A stretch of DNA of 16,309 nt, from positions 1,888 to 18,196 of the forward strand of contig DBOI01000039.1 of the NCBI GenBank assembly GCA_002299245.1, given 5' to 3'. The DNA is from Hydrogenovibrio sp. UBA650 (GTDB taxonomy: Bacteria > Pseudomonadota > Gammaproteobacteria > Thiomicrospirales > Thiomicrospiraceae). Within the stretch, counting starts at the first letter, position 1. Every line of letters starts with the position of its first letter. The notes under the pieces are model-generated. The model saw nothing but the letters and a program-made list of their open reading frames with translations, had not been told where the DNA came from and ran no database searches. The translations under genes were made by a program, and so were the position numbers. Positions 1-7,257 of this stretch are shown piece by piece.

Positions 1-22
1 CTACCGGCTGAGCTAACGACCC
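1..22 (-). tRNA. tRNA 5' portion, probably a second tRNA-Lys (cut by window edge)
   Basis: These 22 bases are identical to positions 125-146, the 5' acceptor strand and D-arm of the complete tRNA-Lys next door. They therefore read as the start of a second tRNA on the same strand, 48 bases downstream of the first. The anticodon lies outside the window, so Lys identity is inferred from this sequence identity and from the common habit of tRNA-Lys genes occurring in tandem after the tol-pal locus. Confidence 0.85.
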
Positions 23-70
23 ATAGTATGATAAATCCAAACTGAATACAGATAATAAACTGAAAGAAAA

Positions 71-146
71 TGGTGGGTCGTGAGCGATTCGAACGCTCGA
101 CCAATTGGTTAAAAGCCAACTGCTCTACCGGCTGAGCTAACGACCC
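71..146 (-). tRNA. tRNA-Lys (UUU)
   Basis: The reverse complement folds as a 76-nt cloverleaf. The 7-bp acceptor stem pairs GGGTCGT with ACGACCC, the anticodon stem GTTGG/CCAAT encloses the loop CTTTTAA (anticodon TTT), and the T-arm contains GTTCGAATC. The discriminator A is followed by an encoded CCA. It has its own promoter just upstream and lies downstream of queC. A tRNA-Lys after the tol-pal-cpoB(-que) cluster is a known arrangement in gammaproteobacteria. Confidence 0.97.
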
Positions 147-162
147 GTTTGGAATGGGGCGT

Positions 163-190
163 ATTATACAAGCCTGCTAGTTGCATGCAA
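163..190 (-). promoter_or_regulatory. sigma-70 promoter of the tRNA-Lys genes
   Basis: On the minus strand there is a perfect -10 box TATAAT (163-168) and a -35 box TTGCAT (185-190) separated by 16 bases. The -10 is followed by the GC-rich discriminator ACGCCCC, a pattern known from stringently controlled stable-RNA promoters. The -35 lies within the 10-bp palindrome TTGCATGCAA (181-190). The tRNA starts 17 bases after the -10 box, leaving a short leader for RNase P. Confidence 0.85.
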
Positions 191-218
191 GCTTTTTTAC
201 CATATTTTGACCGATTTA

Positions 219-938
219 TTAAGGGACAGACTGGTATCTAGTCGGATCAGAAAAACCAGCATCAACAAAGCCCTGTTTACGTAACCGACAAGAATCACAA
301 ACACCGCAGGCACGTCCATCATCGTCAGCCTGATAACAAGATACAGTTAAACCATAATCAACACCATTTGCCACACCTTGCTTGATAATTTCTGCTTTAG
401 TTAGATGGATAAGAGGCGTTTCAATATGCATTTTCTGACCTTCAATCCCGGCTTTGGTTGCAAGATTAGCCATTTTTTCAAACGCATCAATAAATTCAGG
501 ACGACAATCCGGGTAGCCTGAATAGTCGACAGCGTTCACACCGATGAAAATATGACAGGCCTGTAAAACTTCAGCCAATCCCAAAGCATAAGATAAAAAC
601 ACGGTATTTCGGGCAGGAACATAGGTAACCGGGATGGCCTCTTTATCAACGCCGTCAGTAGGAACATCTATGCTCGAATCGGTCAATGCAGAACCGCCAA
701 TAGCACGCATATCAACACTCATTACTCGATGCGATGCAGCTTTAAGCAGAGAAGAAAGCTGTTCCGCAGCATTGAGTTCAGCCCTATGGCGTTGACCATA
801 GTCAAAACTCATCGTATGGCATTCAAAACCTTGAGATTTTGCAATGGCCAACACAGTTGCTGAATCAAGACCTCCAGAAAGAAGCACTACTGCTTTATTG
901 TTTGGATCACTATTTTTTTGCAAGTCGCTTTTTGGCAT
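219..938 (-). CDS. queC: 7-cyano-7-deazaguanine (preQ0) synthase QueC
   Basis: QueC is a cytosolic ATP-dependent enzyme that converts 7-carboxy-7-deazaguanine and ammonia to preQ0, the precursor of queuosine in tRNA. The 239-residue protein shows the PP-loop SGGLDS at residues 21-26, the conserved YVPARN segment (107-111), the GVNAVDYSGYPDCR segment (133-146), and a C-terminal zinc site built from Cys201, Cys211, Cys214 and Cys217. All key residues are present. The ATG start overlaps the end of cpoB by 29 bases, has no clear ribosome-binding site, and gives about 15 residues ahead of the PP-loop strand. A TTG at 923 is an alternative start. The gene is last in the tol-pal cluster. The usual partner queE, next to queC in Pseudomonas, is not here, so the CDG synthase must be elsewhere. 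I see no terminator between queC and the tRNA promoter. Confidence 0.95.
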   Translation of the reverse strand: MPKSDLQKNSDPNNKAVVLLSGGLDSATVLAIAKSQGFECHTMSFDYGQRHRAELNAAEQLSSLLKAASHRVMSVDMRAIGGSALTDSSIDVPTDGVDKEAIPVTYVPARNTVFLSYALGLAEVLQACHIFIGVNAVDYSGYPDCRPEFIDAFEKMANLATKAGIEGQKMHIETPLIHLTKAEIIKQGVANGVDYGLTVSCYQADDDGRACGVCDSCRLRKQGFVDAGFSDPTRYQSVP

Positions 939-1923
939 TTTTGGCCGCTCGGCTGTGGGGACGGGTTTTGATCAATTCATTATAGAGTTCAAGCGCTTTC
1001 TGGCGTTGACCCAAGCGATCATAGCTATCACCTGCACGCAAGGTAGCATCTGGTATTTTAGGGGAGTCTGGATAGAGTTCCAAAACCCTTTCAAATGCAC
1101 TCAAAGCTTGCTTAGGCTCAGTTTTTACCAAGTAGGCTTCTCCTGCCCAGTAAGCAGCATTACTGGCTAGTTCGCTATCAGGATAATTATTGTAGAATGA
1201 CTCAAAAGCGGCAATTGATTGAGAATACTTGGAGCTTTTCATCAGCGCAAAAGCTTGCTTATATTCTTGTTTCTCAGTTTCATTTGCCGGGCGAGTTTTA
1301 ATAGGGCCTGTTAAATTCTTGCTCTCAGTTGAAACGACCCCGGATTGTTTAGAATCTGAGGTCTCTTTAATTTGAGCTTTAATTTGTTGAGTAGCGGCTC
1401 CTGGTTCTTTATTAGGAGTTTCAGGAGCTGAATCAAGTTCAATTATTGGCACCTCAGTTACTACAGTTGCAGTAACAGGGGCAATATTATTATTTGTTAA
1501 TTCGGTATTAACTAACTCTGTTGTCTCAGAAACTGGAGTCAAAGCTGAATCAAAGCTGTTAGGAACCTGTTGCATTGAAGATGTCTCTATCGGCTTTGCT
1601 GACGGCTCAACGCCTTCTAGTTTACTAAGCCGTTCATCAGTTTCTGTATAGCGCTGATTGATCGCAGTTTTTAGTTGATTAAGCTGACGTTTTAAACGAT
1701 CATTTTCATCCTGCAATTGCTGAATCTCTCGCTGCTGTTCACCTAAACGACGACTTAATTGCAGCAGAACTGGGTTTTCTAGCATTCGCTCAATTCGTTT
1801 TACCCGCTGGTCAAGGGTCGGCGTAGCTGCCTGAACATTAGAAACAGGAACAACAAGAGAAGCGGGAACAACAAGGCTAGCAACCAATCCCATTGCAGTT
1901 AATGTCGACAAGCTATTACGCAT
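910..1923 (-). CDS. cpoB: Cell division coordinator CpoB (YbgF), Tol-Pal associated periplasmic TPR protein
   Basis: CpoB is a periplasmic protein that in E. coli binds TolA and PBP1B-LpoB and couples outer-membrane constriction to septal peptidoglycan synthesis. The 337-residue protein starts with a Sec signal peptide (h-region 11-27, likely cleavage VQA|A after residue 32). An N-terminal trimerising coiled coil follows (about 36-102, with runs such as LQDENDRLKRQL), then a long Ser/Thr/Glu/Pro-rich linker (about 103-212), then three TPR units (about 218-251, 255-288 and 292-325). E. coli CpoB is about 263 residues, and the excess here is mostly the linker. The signal peptide contains a tandem repeat, SLVVPA then SLVVPV. 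The start is 10 bases after pal, with an AGGGAA-like ribosome-binding site. It overlaps queC by 29 bases. Position directly after pal supports the assignment. Confidence 0.94.
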   Translation of the reverse strand: MRNSLSTLTAMGLVASLVVPASLVVPVSNVQAATPTLDQRVKRIERMLENPVLLQLSRRLGEQQREIQQLQDENDRLKRQLNQLKTAINQRYTETDERLSKLEGVEPSAKPIETSSMQQVPNSFDSALTPVSETTELVNTELTNNNIAPVTATVVTEVPIIELDSAPETPNKEPGAATQQIKAQIKETSDSKQSGVVSTESKNLTGPIKTRPANETEKQEYKQAFALMKSSKYSQSIAAFESFYNNYPDSELASNAAYWAGEAYLVKTEPKQALSAFERVLELYPDSPKIPDATLRAGDSYDRLGQRQKALELYNELIKTRPHSRAAKNAKKRLAKK

Positions 1924-1933
1924 ACCTAATTCC

Positions 1934-2524
1934 CTATTTAATAATTATTTCGACTCGACGATTCTTTTGCCAAGCGGTTTCGTTGCTTGCAGCATCTGCA
2001 GGCTGTTCTTCACCCAGGCTCAAAACTTCAATTCGACTCTCTTCAATACCAAACAACATCATTGCCTGAGCAACTGATTTAGCACGTTTTTCACCTAGAG
2101 CCAAGTTATATTCAGGGGTACCACGCTCATCTGTGTGACCACTTAAAGTCACTTTTTGGCGAGGGTTAGCCATCAGTATATCGGCATGGTAACGAACATT
2201 GTCAGTTCCTTCCTGATCCAGCTCAAATTGGTCATAAGCAAAGTAGATTACTGGCTCATAGATAGTATTGACATCGACCATCCGCATATCAGAACCACTA
2301 GGTGAAGAGATATCCTGACCAGCCATTCCTGAGCCGCCCTGACCTGCGCCGATTACTTCAACCGATTCCTGGCCTTGATTGCCAGAAGAACCACCTAAAC
2401 CCGGAGCAGTATCTTTCGAAACCTCAGAATCACTACCTTGACCAGGGCTTCTATCTGGAGTTGAGCTACAAGCACTTAGCAGAACAGATGCTGAAACAGC
2501 AAGAATAATGGGTAATTTTTTCAT
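1934..2524 (-). CDS. pal: Peptidoglycan-associated lipoprotein Pal
   Basis: Pal is an outer-membrane lipoprotein that binds the peptidoglycan meso-DAP side chain and, alternately, TolB. The 196-residue protein has a lipoprotein signal peptide with lipobox LLSAC, the lipidated residue being Cys19. Ser20-Ser21 follow rather than Asp, as expected for outer-membrane sorting. Residues 20-85 form a flexible Gly/Ser/Gln-rich tether. Residues 90-196 are an OmpA-like domain with the ligand-binding segments SGHTDERGTPEYN (128-140) and ALGEKRA (142-148) and the terminal NRRVE (188-192). The ATG is preceded by GAGG at a suitable distance. It lies 53 bases after tolB and 10 before cpoB, in the usual operon position. 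Confidence 0.98.
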   Translation of the reverse strand: MKKLPIILAVSASVLLSACSSTPDRSPGQGSDSEVSKDTAPGLGGSSGNQGQESVEVIGAGQGGSGMAGQDISSPSGSDMRMVDVNTIYEPVIYFAYDQFELDQEGTDNVRYHADILMANPRQKVTLSGHTDERGTPEYNLALGEKRAKSVAQAMMLFGIEESRIEVLSLGEEQPADAASNETAWQKNRRVEIIIK

Positions 2525-2577
2525 TTATTTAGCCTCTAGGATAAATGTCTGGTTTAAGGGTTGTTTATTCAAGTTAA

Positions 2578-3930
2578 CTAGTTAGTAAGGTAAGGTCCCC
2601 AGGCAGGTTCTCTGACTTCACCATTTTTAACTTTCAAAGTCTGAGAGGTCTTACCATCAATCGCAACTACTGCCAATTGCCCACTACCACCACGGTTCAT
2701 AGAATACAGAATCATTTCGCCATTAGGAGCAAAGGTCGGTGATTCATCTAAGAAGGTGTTTGTTAGCACGGTGAAATCATTATTGTACAAATCCTGCAAA
2801 CCGATATGAAAACCTCCGCTACCATGCACAACCGCTAAGAAACGCCCATCAGGTGAAATTTCAGGATTGGCATTATACTTACCCTCGAAGGTAACTCTTC
2901 GAGTTTCGCCTGTATCTAGGAATACTTGGAAAATTTGTGGTTGGCCGCGTCGGTCAGAGTTAAAAAACAACGATTTACCGTTTGGAGCCCAGGTTGCCTC
3001 GGTTTCAATCGACCAGTTACGAGTTAGACGTTGTAGTCGCTTGCTCTGCAAATCCATTATGTAAATGTCTGCGCTACCGCCTTTGGAAAGTGTCACCGCG
3101 AGCTTGTTGCCATCCGGTGACCAAGCAGGGGCACCATTAATACCCTTATAGTTGGCGACAACTTTACGGTATTTGCCATCCAGGCTCTGAACAACAATAT
3201 TTGATCGCCCGGTTTCAAAAGAGACATAGGCCAACTTAGTGCCATCTGGCGACCAGCTCGGAGACATAATAGGTTTGGTTGATTTAAGGATAGGTTGCGA
3301 GTTAAAGCCATCAGCATCGGCAACTTCAAGGGTGTATAAACGTTTCTTGCCGGTTTTTCTCAAGGTGACATAAGCGATCTGAGTGTTGAAGGCACCTCTT
3401 ACTCCGGTTAGCTCTTCATAAATCAAATCACTAATCTGATGAGCCACACGGCGCAGATTCTGTTTTTTAACACCTGTCCAACGCTTACCGATCAACTGTT
3501 TTTTTCTGAGAACATCCATAAAACGCATGTCTATTTGGTAGAGCCCATTACCTTCATGAACCAGCCTGCCAATTAACATATTATCGACATCCAGTGGACG
3601 CCAGTCAGAGTAGTTGATGTCTTGAGGTTCATGCGGAATAGCTGGCATTTTTGAACTTGCTATAGGATTAAAATGCCCACTTCTTCTCAAGTCTGCGGCA
3701 ATAATACTTGCTAGGTCTACAGGTTGATTCGCTGATTTAGCTTTTGGATCATCACTAACTGCACTAAATCCAAATGGGACTATCGCAATTGGATATGCAT
3801 TTTCATAGCCTTCATTAATTTCAATAGTCAATTCTGACCAGGCAGGAAAAGAAAAGCTCAATAAAAAAAGCGACAGAAAGCTCGTTTTTATTAACTTAAG
3901 AAATTGTTGAAAATTCAATGTAGCCACCAT
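2578..3930 (-). CDS. tolB: Tol-Pal system beta-propeller protein TolB
   Basis: TolB is a periplasmic protein that binds Pal through its beta-propeller and TolA through its N-terminal segment. The 450-residue protein has a signal peptide (h-region about 16-30, cleavage AWS|E after residue 32), an N-terminal alpha/beta domain (about 33-180), and a six-bladed propeller marked by WD40-like repeats: SWSPDG (225-230), AWSPDG (269-274), TWAPNG (313-318), EISPDG (357-362) and TFAPNG (399-404). Length matches the family. The ATG at 3930 lacks a ribosome-binding site. A TTG at 3918, preceded by GGTGG, would give a 446-residue protein with a better-placed signal peptide. Mature protein would be the same either way. 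It is separated from tolA by 88 bases holding two hairpins. Confidence 0.97.
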   Translation of the reverse strand: MVATLNFQQFLKLIKTSFLSLFLLSFSFPAWSELTIEINEGYENAYPIAIVPFGFSAVSDDPKAKSANQPVDLASIIAADLRRSGHFNPIASSKMPAIPHEPQDINYSDWRPLDVDNMLIGRLVHEGNGLYQIDMRFMDVLRKKQLIGKRWTGVKKQNLRRVAHQISDLIYEELTGVRGAFNTQIAYVTLRKTGKKRLYTLEVADADGFNSQPILKSTKPIMSPSWSPDGTKLAYVSFETGRSNIVVQSLDGKYRKVVANYKGINGAPAWSPDGNKLAVTLSKGGSADIYIMDLQSKRLQRLTRNWSIETEATWAPNGKSLFFNSDRRGQPQIFQVFLDTGETRRVTFEGKYNANPEISPDGRFLAVVHGSGGFHIGLQDLYNNDFTVLTNTFLDESPTFAPNGEMILYSMNRGGSGQLAVVAIDGKTSQTLKVKNGEVREPAWGPYLTN

Positions 3931-3941
3931 TTTTATTAATT

Positions 3942-4016
3942 AGTTTTCAATCTAACTGAAGAAAACTTGTTTAAAGCCACTCTGCTGAACCATAGAAAAA
4001 GGGTTTTAGGCAGAGT
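3942..4016 (-). other. Two consecutive hairpins in the tolA-tolB gap
   Basis: Two perfect 7-bp stems are visible. The first, nearest the tolA stop, pairs ACTCTGC with GCAGAGT (4010-4016 and 3979-3985, 24-base loop). The second pairs AGTTTTC with GAAAACT (3961-3967 and 3942-3948, 12-base loop). Neither is followed by a run of Ts on the minus strand, so they are not ordinary terminators. They could act as mRNA stability or processing elements, but that is inference. Confidence 0.4.
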
Positions 4017-4018
4017 CA

Positions 4019-5047
4019 CTAAGGTTTGAATTCAAAAATAATCACTCTTTCAAACAGTTCTTTTACCGGCGGTTTAGGTAATGGTTCCGAACGGTAAACA
4101 GCCTTCTCAGCAGCTTGCTGGAACTGTCTTGTTGCCTCTTTATTACAATTGAGCACTTTTACACTCGTAATATTTCCACTCGGTGATTGAGTGATTTTCA
4201 AATCACACTGTGCGTTTGGCGAAATACGCGCCGGTGTACGCCAATTATCCTTTACCTTTGCCGTAATCGAAGATATATAGGTTTCTCTCAATGAGAGTAG
4301 TTGTTTTTTCTTCTGCGCCGCACGTTGAGCTGCAGCTTCTTCGGCGAGTTTTTTCTGTAGCTCGGCTTCAGCTTCCTGCTTCTGTTTTTGTTTTTTTGCT
4401 TCTGCTGCGGCTTTTTCCAGAGCCTTCTTTTCTTCAGCTTTTTTGGCTAACTCTTTTTCAAGCTGCTGCTTTTTCTTCTCTTCTTCTTTGCGTTTTTTCT
4501 CGGCTAAATCCGCTTTCTTTTTCTCTTGAAGGCGTTTTTTCTCGGCTTCTTGAGCCGCTAATTTAGCTGCCTCAGCTTTTTTCTTTTCAGCTTCTGCTTT
4601 CTTTTTTTCCGCAGCCGCTAGACGTTTTGCCTCGGCAACTTTTTTGCGTTCAGCTTCCGCTTTGCGTTTTTGTTCTGCCGCAAGTTTTTTGGCTTTTTCT
4701 GCTTTGGCCTTTTCTGCCTCTTGTTTTTTCTGCAGCTCTTTCAAACGCTTACGTTCTTTCTCTGTTAACTGCTTCAGCTGCTTCTGTTCTTCTAGCTTAG
4801 CTTCTTGTTCAGCTTTAAGCTTATCTAGCTTTGCTTGAACCCTTGACGAGTCAACCGCAAAAGTTTGCATAGGTTCAAGTTTAGGAGTCTTGATTTCATC
4901 AATCTTATTGATCTGCTCATCGTGTAGCGAAACTTTTATACTTTGCGGTTTCTCTTTCCACTGAATTGAGAAAAAGACCACGATAGATACATGCAGAAAG
5001 ATCGAAAGCAATATCGAGATTGGGTGGCGCTTTATAAACTGAATCAT
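4019..5047 (-). CDS. tolA: Cell envelope integrity protein TolA
   Basis: TolA is the inner-membrane protein of the TolQRA motor that crosses the periplasm and pulls on TolB-Pal. The 342-residue protein has one N-terminal membrane helix (about 9-30), a long Lys/Ala/Glu coiled-coil domain II (about 64-245), and a globular C-terminal domain III (about 246-342) with a conserved Cys pair in NAQCDLK and VLNCNKE that can form the family disulfide. In the membrane helix, Ser15 and His19 match the first half of the E. coli SHLS motif that contacts TolQR, but the later Leu and Ser positions are Phe26 and Trp30. The ATG overlaps the tolR stop as ATGA. Domain II makes the plus strand unusually T/C-rich, and the open frames opposite it are composition artefacts. 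Confidence 0.95.
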   Translation of the reverse strand: MIQFIKRHPISILLSIFLHVSIVVFFSIQWKEKPQSIKVSLHDEQINKIDEIKTPKLEPMQTFAVDSSRVQAKLDKLKAEQEAKLEEQKQLKQLTEKERKRLKELQKKQEAEKAKAEKAKKLAAEQKRKAEAERKKVAEAKRLAAAEKKKAEAEKKKAEAAKLAAQEAEKKRLQEKKKADLAEKKRKEEEKKKQQLEKELAKKAEEKKALEKAAAEAKKQKQKQEAEAELQKKLAEEAAAQRAAQKKKQLLSLRETYISSITAKVKDNWRTPARISPNAQCDLKITQSPSGNITSVKVLNCNKEATRQFQQAAEKAVYRSEPLPKPPVKELFERVIIFEFKP

Positions 5048-5505
5048 TCTGCTTTCACCAACTCTGGTTCTGTCATCAATGAGACCTTTTCAACTCCATT
5101 TGATTTCAACAATACAAACAGGTGAACCACCTTTCCATAAGGTGCTGCTCGATCACCTTGAATATAAAACTCCTGCTCAGAATTAAGCTGCGATCTAGCA
5201 ACAACCTCTATTACTAAGTCCTGCAGGTCTTTATTACCGAGAATCGTATCGGGCTGTTCAGAGGTTGAATACATTCCATTGCCATTAACAGTAATCACAA
5301 AGGGCTTATTCTGCTCTGAAACAGGCGCGGCATTTTCAGATATTTCAGGAGTTTGCGGCAGATCAACTGTTACAGCTTGTTGAACTATTGGTGCTGTTAC
5401 CATAAAAATAATCAACAAAACCAGTGTTACGTCAATATATGGCACAACATTGATTTCAGCCATCAATCGCCTTTTTTGTCTCGCGCTTCGAAAACCACCC
5501 TGCAT
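5044..5505 (-). CDS. tolR: TolR, ExbD-family proton channel subunit
   Basis: TolR is the regulatory/ion-path subunit of the TolQR proton channel that energises TolA. The 153-residue protein has a basic cytoplasmic N-terminus (RQKRRLMAEINVVP), a single membrane helix at about 22-40 carrying the conserved acidic residue Asp25 (equivalent to E. coli TolR Asp23) in PYIDVTLVLLIIFM, and a periplasmic domain that dimerises and binds peptidoglycan. It starts 15 bases after tolQ and its TGA stop overlaps the tolA ATG by 4 bases, implying translational coupling. Length fits the family. Confidence 0.97.
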   Translation of the reverse strand: MQGGFRSARQKRRLMAEINVVPYIDVTLVLLIIFMVTAPIVQQAVTVDLPQTPEISENAAPVSEQNKPFVITVNGNGMYSTSEQPDTILGNKDLQDLVIEVVARSQLNSEQEFYIQGDRAAPYGKVVHLFVLLKSNGVEKVSLMTEPELVKAE

Positions 5506-5520
5506 ATTCAGACCTACACT

Positions 5521-6204
5521 CTATTTGTTACTGTGGCTGTGAGCCTGACGCTGAAGAATAGTCAAAAAGCCTTCAGCAAAATTGTCATATTCACTTAACA
5601 ACCGATCAACCCGATTAGAAAGACGGTTATAAGCTATAACAGCTGGTATAGCCGCAAAAAGGCCAATCGCTGTTGCTATCAAAGCTTCAGAGATCCCTGG
5701 TGCGACTGCTGCCAAGGTAGCGTGTTGCACATTACCAAGCGACTGGAAAGCATGCATAACCCCCCAAACGGTTCCGAACAGACCAATATAAGGCGCAGAC
5801 GAACCAACTGTCGCTAGAAAAGCCAAATGGTTTTCTAACCGGTCAGATTGTTTTGTAAAAGCAATCTTCATGGTTCTTTGCGATCCGGCAATCAAATCTC
5901 CCGCGTCTACGACACCTTGTTGCTTAAGACGAACAAACTCTTTAAAGCCATCGGCAAAAACTAATGCCAAACCAGATGCAGTTGATCTATTGGCTTCCAC
6001 CTGCTGATATAGAACCGATAACTCTTGAGTCTCCCAAAAGTTTTTTTCGAATTTGCGAGACTGTTTAGCTAATTTACTAATCTGGTATGACTTGGCAAAC
6101 GCCACAGCCCAAGCAGCAACTGACATAAATGCTAAAATTAGCATAACGGCCTGTACCACAGGACTGGCATCAAGCAAGAGTTCAAATAAATCGCTATCGT
6201 TCAT
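5521..6204 (-). CDS. tolQ: TolQ, MotA/TolQ/ExbB proton channel protein
   Basis: TolQ is the polytopic inner-membrane subunit that with TolR converts proton-motive force into TolA movement. The 227-residue protein has three predicted membrane helices (about 17-37, 131-153 and 168-191) and a cytoplasmic loop between the first two. The conserved GLFGTVWGVMHAF segment (141-153) includes Thr145, and ISEALIATAIGL includes Thr178. Both sit at exactly the E. coli numbering of the channel threonines. The ATG has an AAGGG ribosome-binding site about 9 bases upstream. It follows ruvB after 39 bases. The thioesterase gene ybgC, which usually precedes tolQ, is absent. Confidence 0.97.
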   Translation of the reverse strand: MNDSDLFELLLDASPVVQAVMLILAFMSVAAWAVAFAKSYQISKLAKQSRKFEKNFWETQELSVLYQQVEANRSTASGLALVFADGFKEFVRLKQQGVVDAGDLIAGSQRTMKIAFTKQSDRLENHLAFLATVGSSAPYIGLFGTVWGVMHAFQSLGNVQHATLAAVAPGISEALIATAIGLFAAIPAVIAYNRLSNRVDRLLSEYDNFAEGFLTILQRQAHSHSNK

Positions 6205-6243
6205 GGTTTAAAAGCCCTTGAGCAAAAAATAATTAAAAGTATT

Positions 6244-7257
6244 CTACTGATTGTTTTCAGGTTGTTCAAAATTCATATGTCGGTAGGCGTGTTTGGTTGC
6301 TACACGCCCTCTTGGTGTTCTCACCAGAAACCCTTCCTGCACTAAGAAAGGTTCAATAACATCTTCAATGGTTCCACGCTCTTCACCTAGTGCAGTGGCA
6401 ATACTGTCAATTCCAACCGGGCCACCTTCAAACTTTTGTATCAGGTTTTCAAGAAAACGACGATCCATCTTATCCAGACCAAGTTTATCGACTTCCAAAA
6501 GGTTTAAAGCTGCATCTGCAACCTGGGCATTGATAACACCGTCACCTTTTACCTGTGCAAAGTCGCGCACTCTTCTTAATAAGCGATTGGCAATTCTCGG
6601 GGTTCCTCTAGATCTACGAGCGATCTCCCTAGCGCCAGCATCCTCAGAGTGCATGCCAAGAATATTCGCTGAGCGTAAAACGATCTCTGTCAACTCATCA
6701 TGATTATAAAACTCAAGACGCTGAACCAAACCAAATCTGTCTCTCAATGGTGAGGTTAACAAACCTGCTCGAGTTGTGGCACCAACCAGAGTAAATGGAG
6801 GTATATCAATCTTGACACTTTGAGCGGCTGGCCCTTCTCCAATTACAATATCAATCTGAAAATCTTCCATCGCTGGATAAAGCACCTCTTCAACAATTGG
6901 GCTTAAACGATGAATCTCGTCAACAAAAAGCACATCATGCGGTTCCAGCCGAGTCAAGATAGCGGCTAGGTCACCAGGCTTTTCAATAACAGGGCCTGAA
7001 GTCTGGCGTAATGTTACCCCCATCTCCTGAGCAACAATGTGTGAGAGAGTTGTTTTACCCAAGCCAGGCGGGCCATACAACAGGACATGGTCCAAGGCTT
7101 CGCCGCGCATTTTTGCGGCATCCATCGATAGTTTCAACTGCTCACGAACCGACTGCTGGCCAATGTATTCATTAATCTGCTGAGGTCGAACCGATGGCAT
7201 CGTGTAGATGTCATCTTCGGTTTCTTGACTGCCAATTATGCGATCCGTTTCGATCAC
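6244..7257 (-). CDS. ruvB: Holliday junction branch migration ATPase RuvB
   Basis: RuvB is the AAA+ hexameric motor that, loaded by RuvA, drives branch migration of Holliday junctions in the cytosol. The 337-residue protein shows Walker A GPPGLGKTT (62-70), Walker B LFVDEIH (110-116), and the sensor 1/arginine-finger region GATTRAGLLTSPLRDRFG (159-176). A C-terminal winged-helix DNA-binding domain contains PRGRVAT. Length is normal for the family. The start is GTG, overlapping the ruvA stop as GTGA, with a strong AAGGGG ribosome-binding site 7 bases upstream. It is the third gene of ruvCAB and lies directly ahead of tolQ. Confidence 0.98.
   Translation of the reverse strand: MIETDRIIGSQETEDDIYTMPSVRPQQINEYIGQQSVREQLKLSMDAAKMRGEALDHVLLYGPPGLGKTTLSHIVAQEMGVTLRQTSGPVIEKPGDLAAILTRLEPHDVLFVDEIHRLSPIVEEVLYPAMEDFQIDIVIGEGPAAQSVKIDIPPFTLVGATTRAGLLTSPLRDRFGLVQRLEFYNHDELTEIVLRSANILGMHSEDAGAREIARRSRGTPRIANRLLRRVRDFAQVKGDGVINAQVADAALNLLEVDKLGLDKMDRRFLENLIQKFEGGPVGIDSIATALGEERGTIEDVIEPFLVQEGFLVRTPRGRVATKHAYRHMNFEQPENNQ

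Noticed and set aside
180..200. TTGCATGCAAGCTTTTTT on the plus strand as a terminator
   Set aside because: The palindrome has no loop, and no plus-strand gene precedes it; the sequence is better explained as the -35 region of the tRNA promoter.
844..1170. Plus-strand open frame of 108 codons across cpoB/queC
   Set aside because: It lies opposite two confident genes, has no recognisable domain and no ribosome-binding site.
4291..4838. Plus-strand open frames rich in Ser/Phe/Leu opposite tolA
   Set aside because: They are the antisense image of the Lys/Ala/Glu repeat region of TolA and have no start-signal or family support.
4064..4860. Tandem-repeat-like pyrimidine-rich tract on the plus strand
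   Set aside because: Explained by the coiled-coil codons of TolA domain II rather than by an independent DNA repeat.
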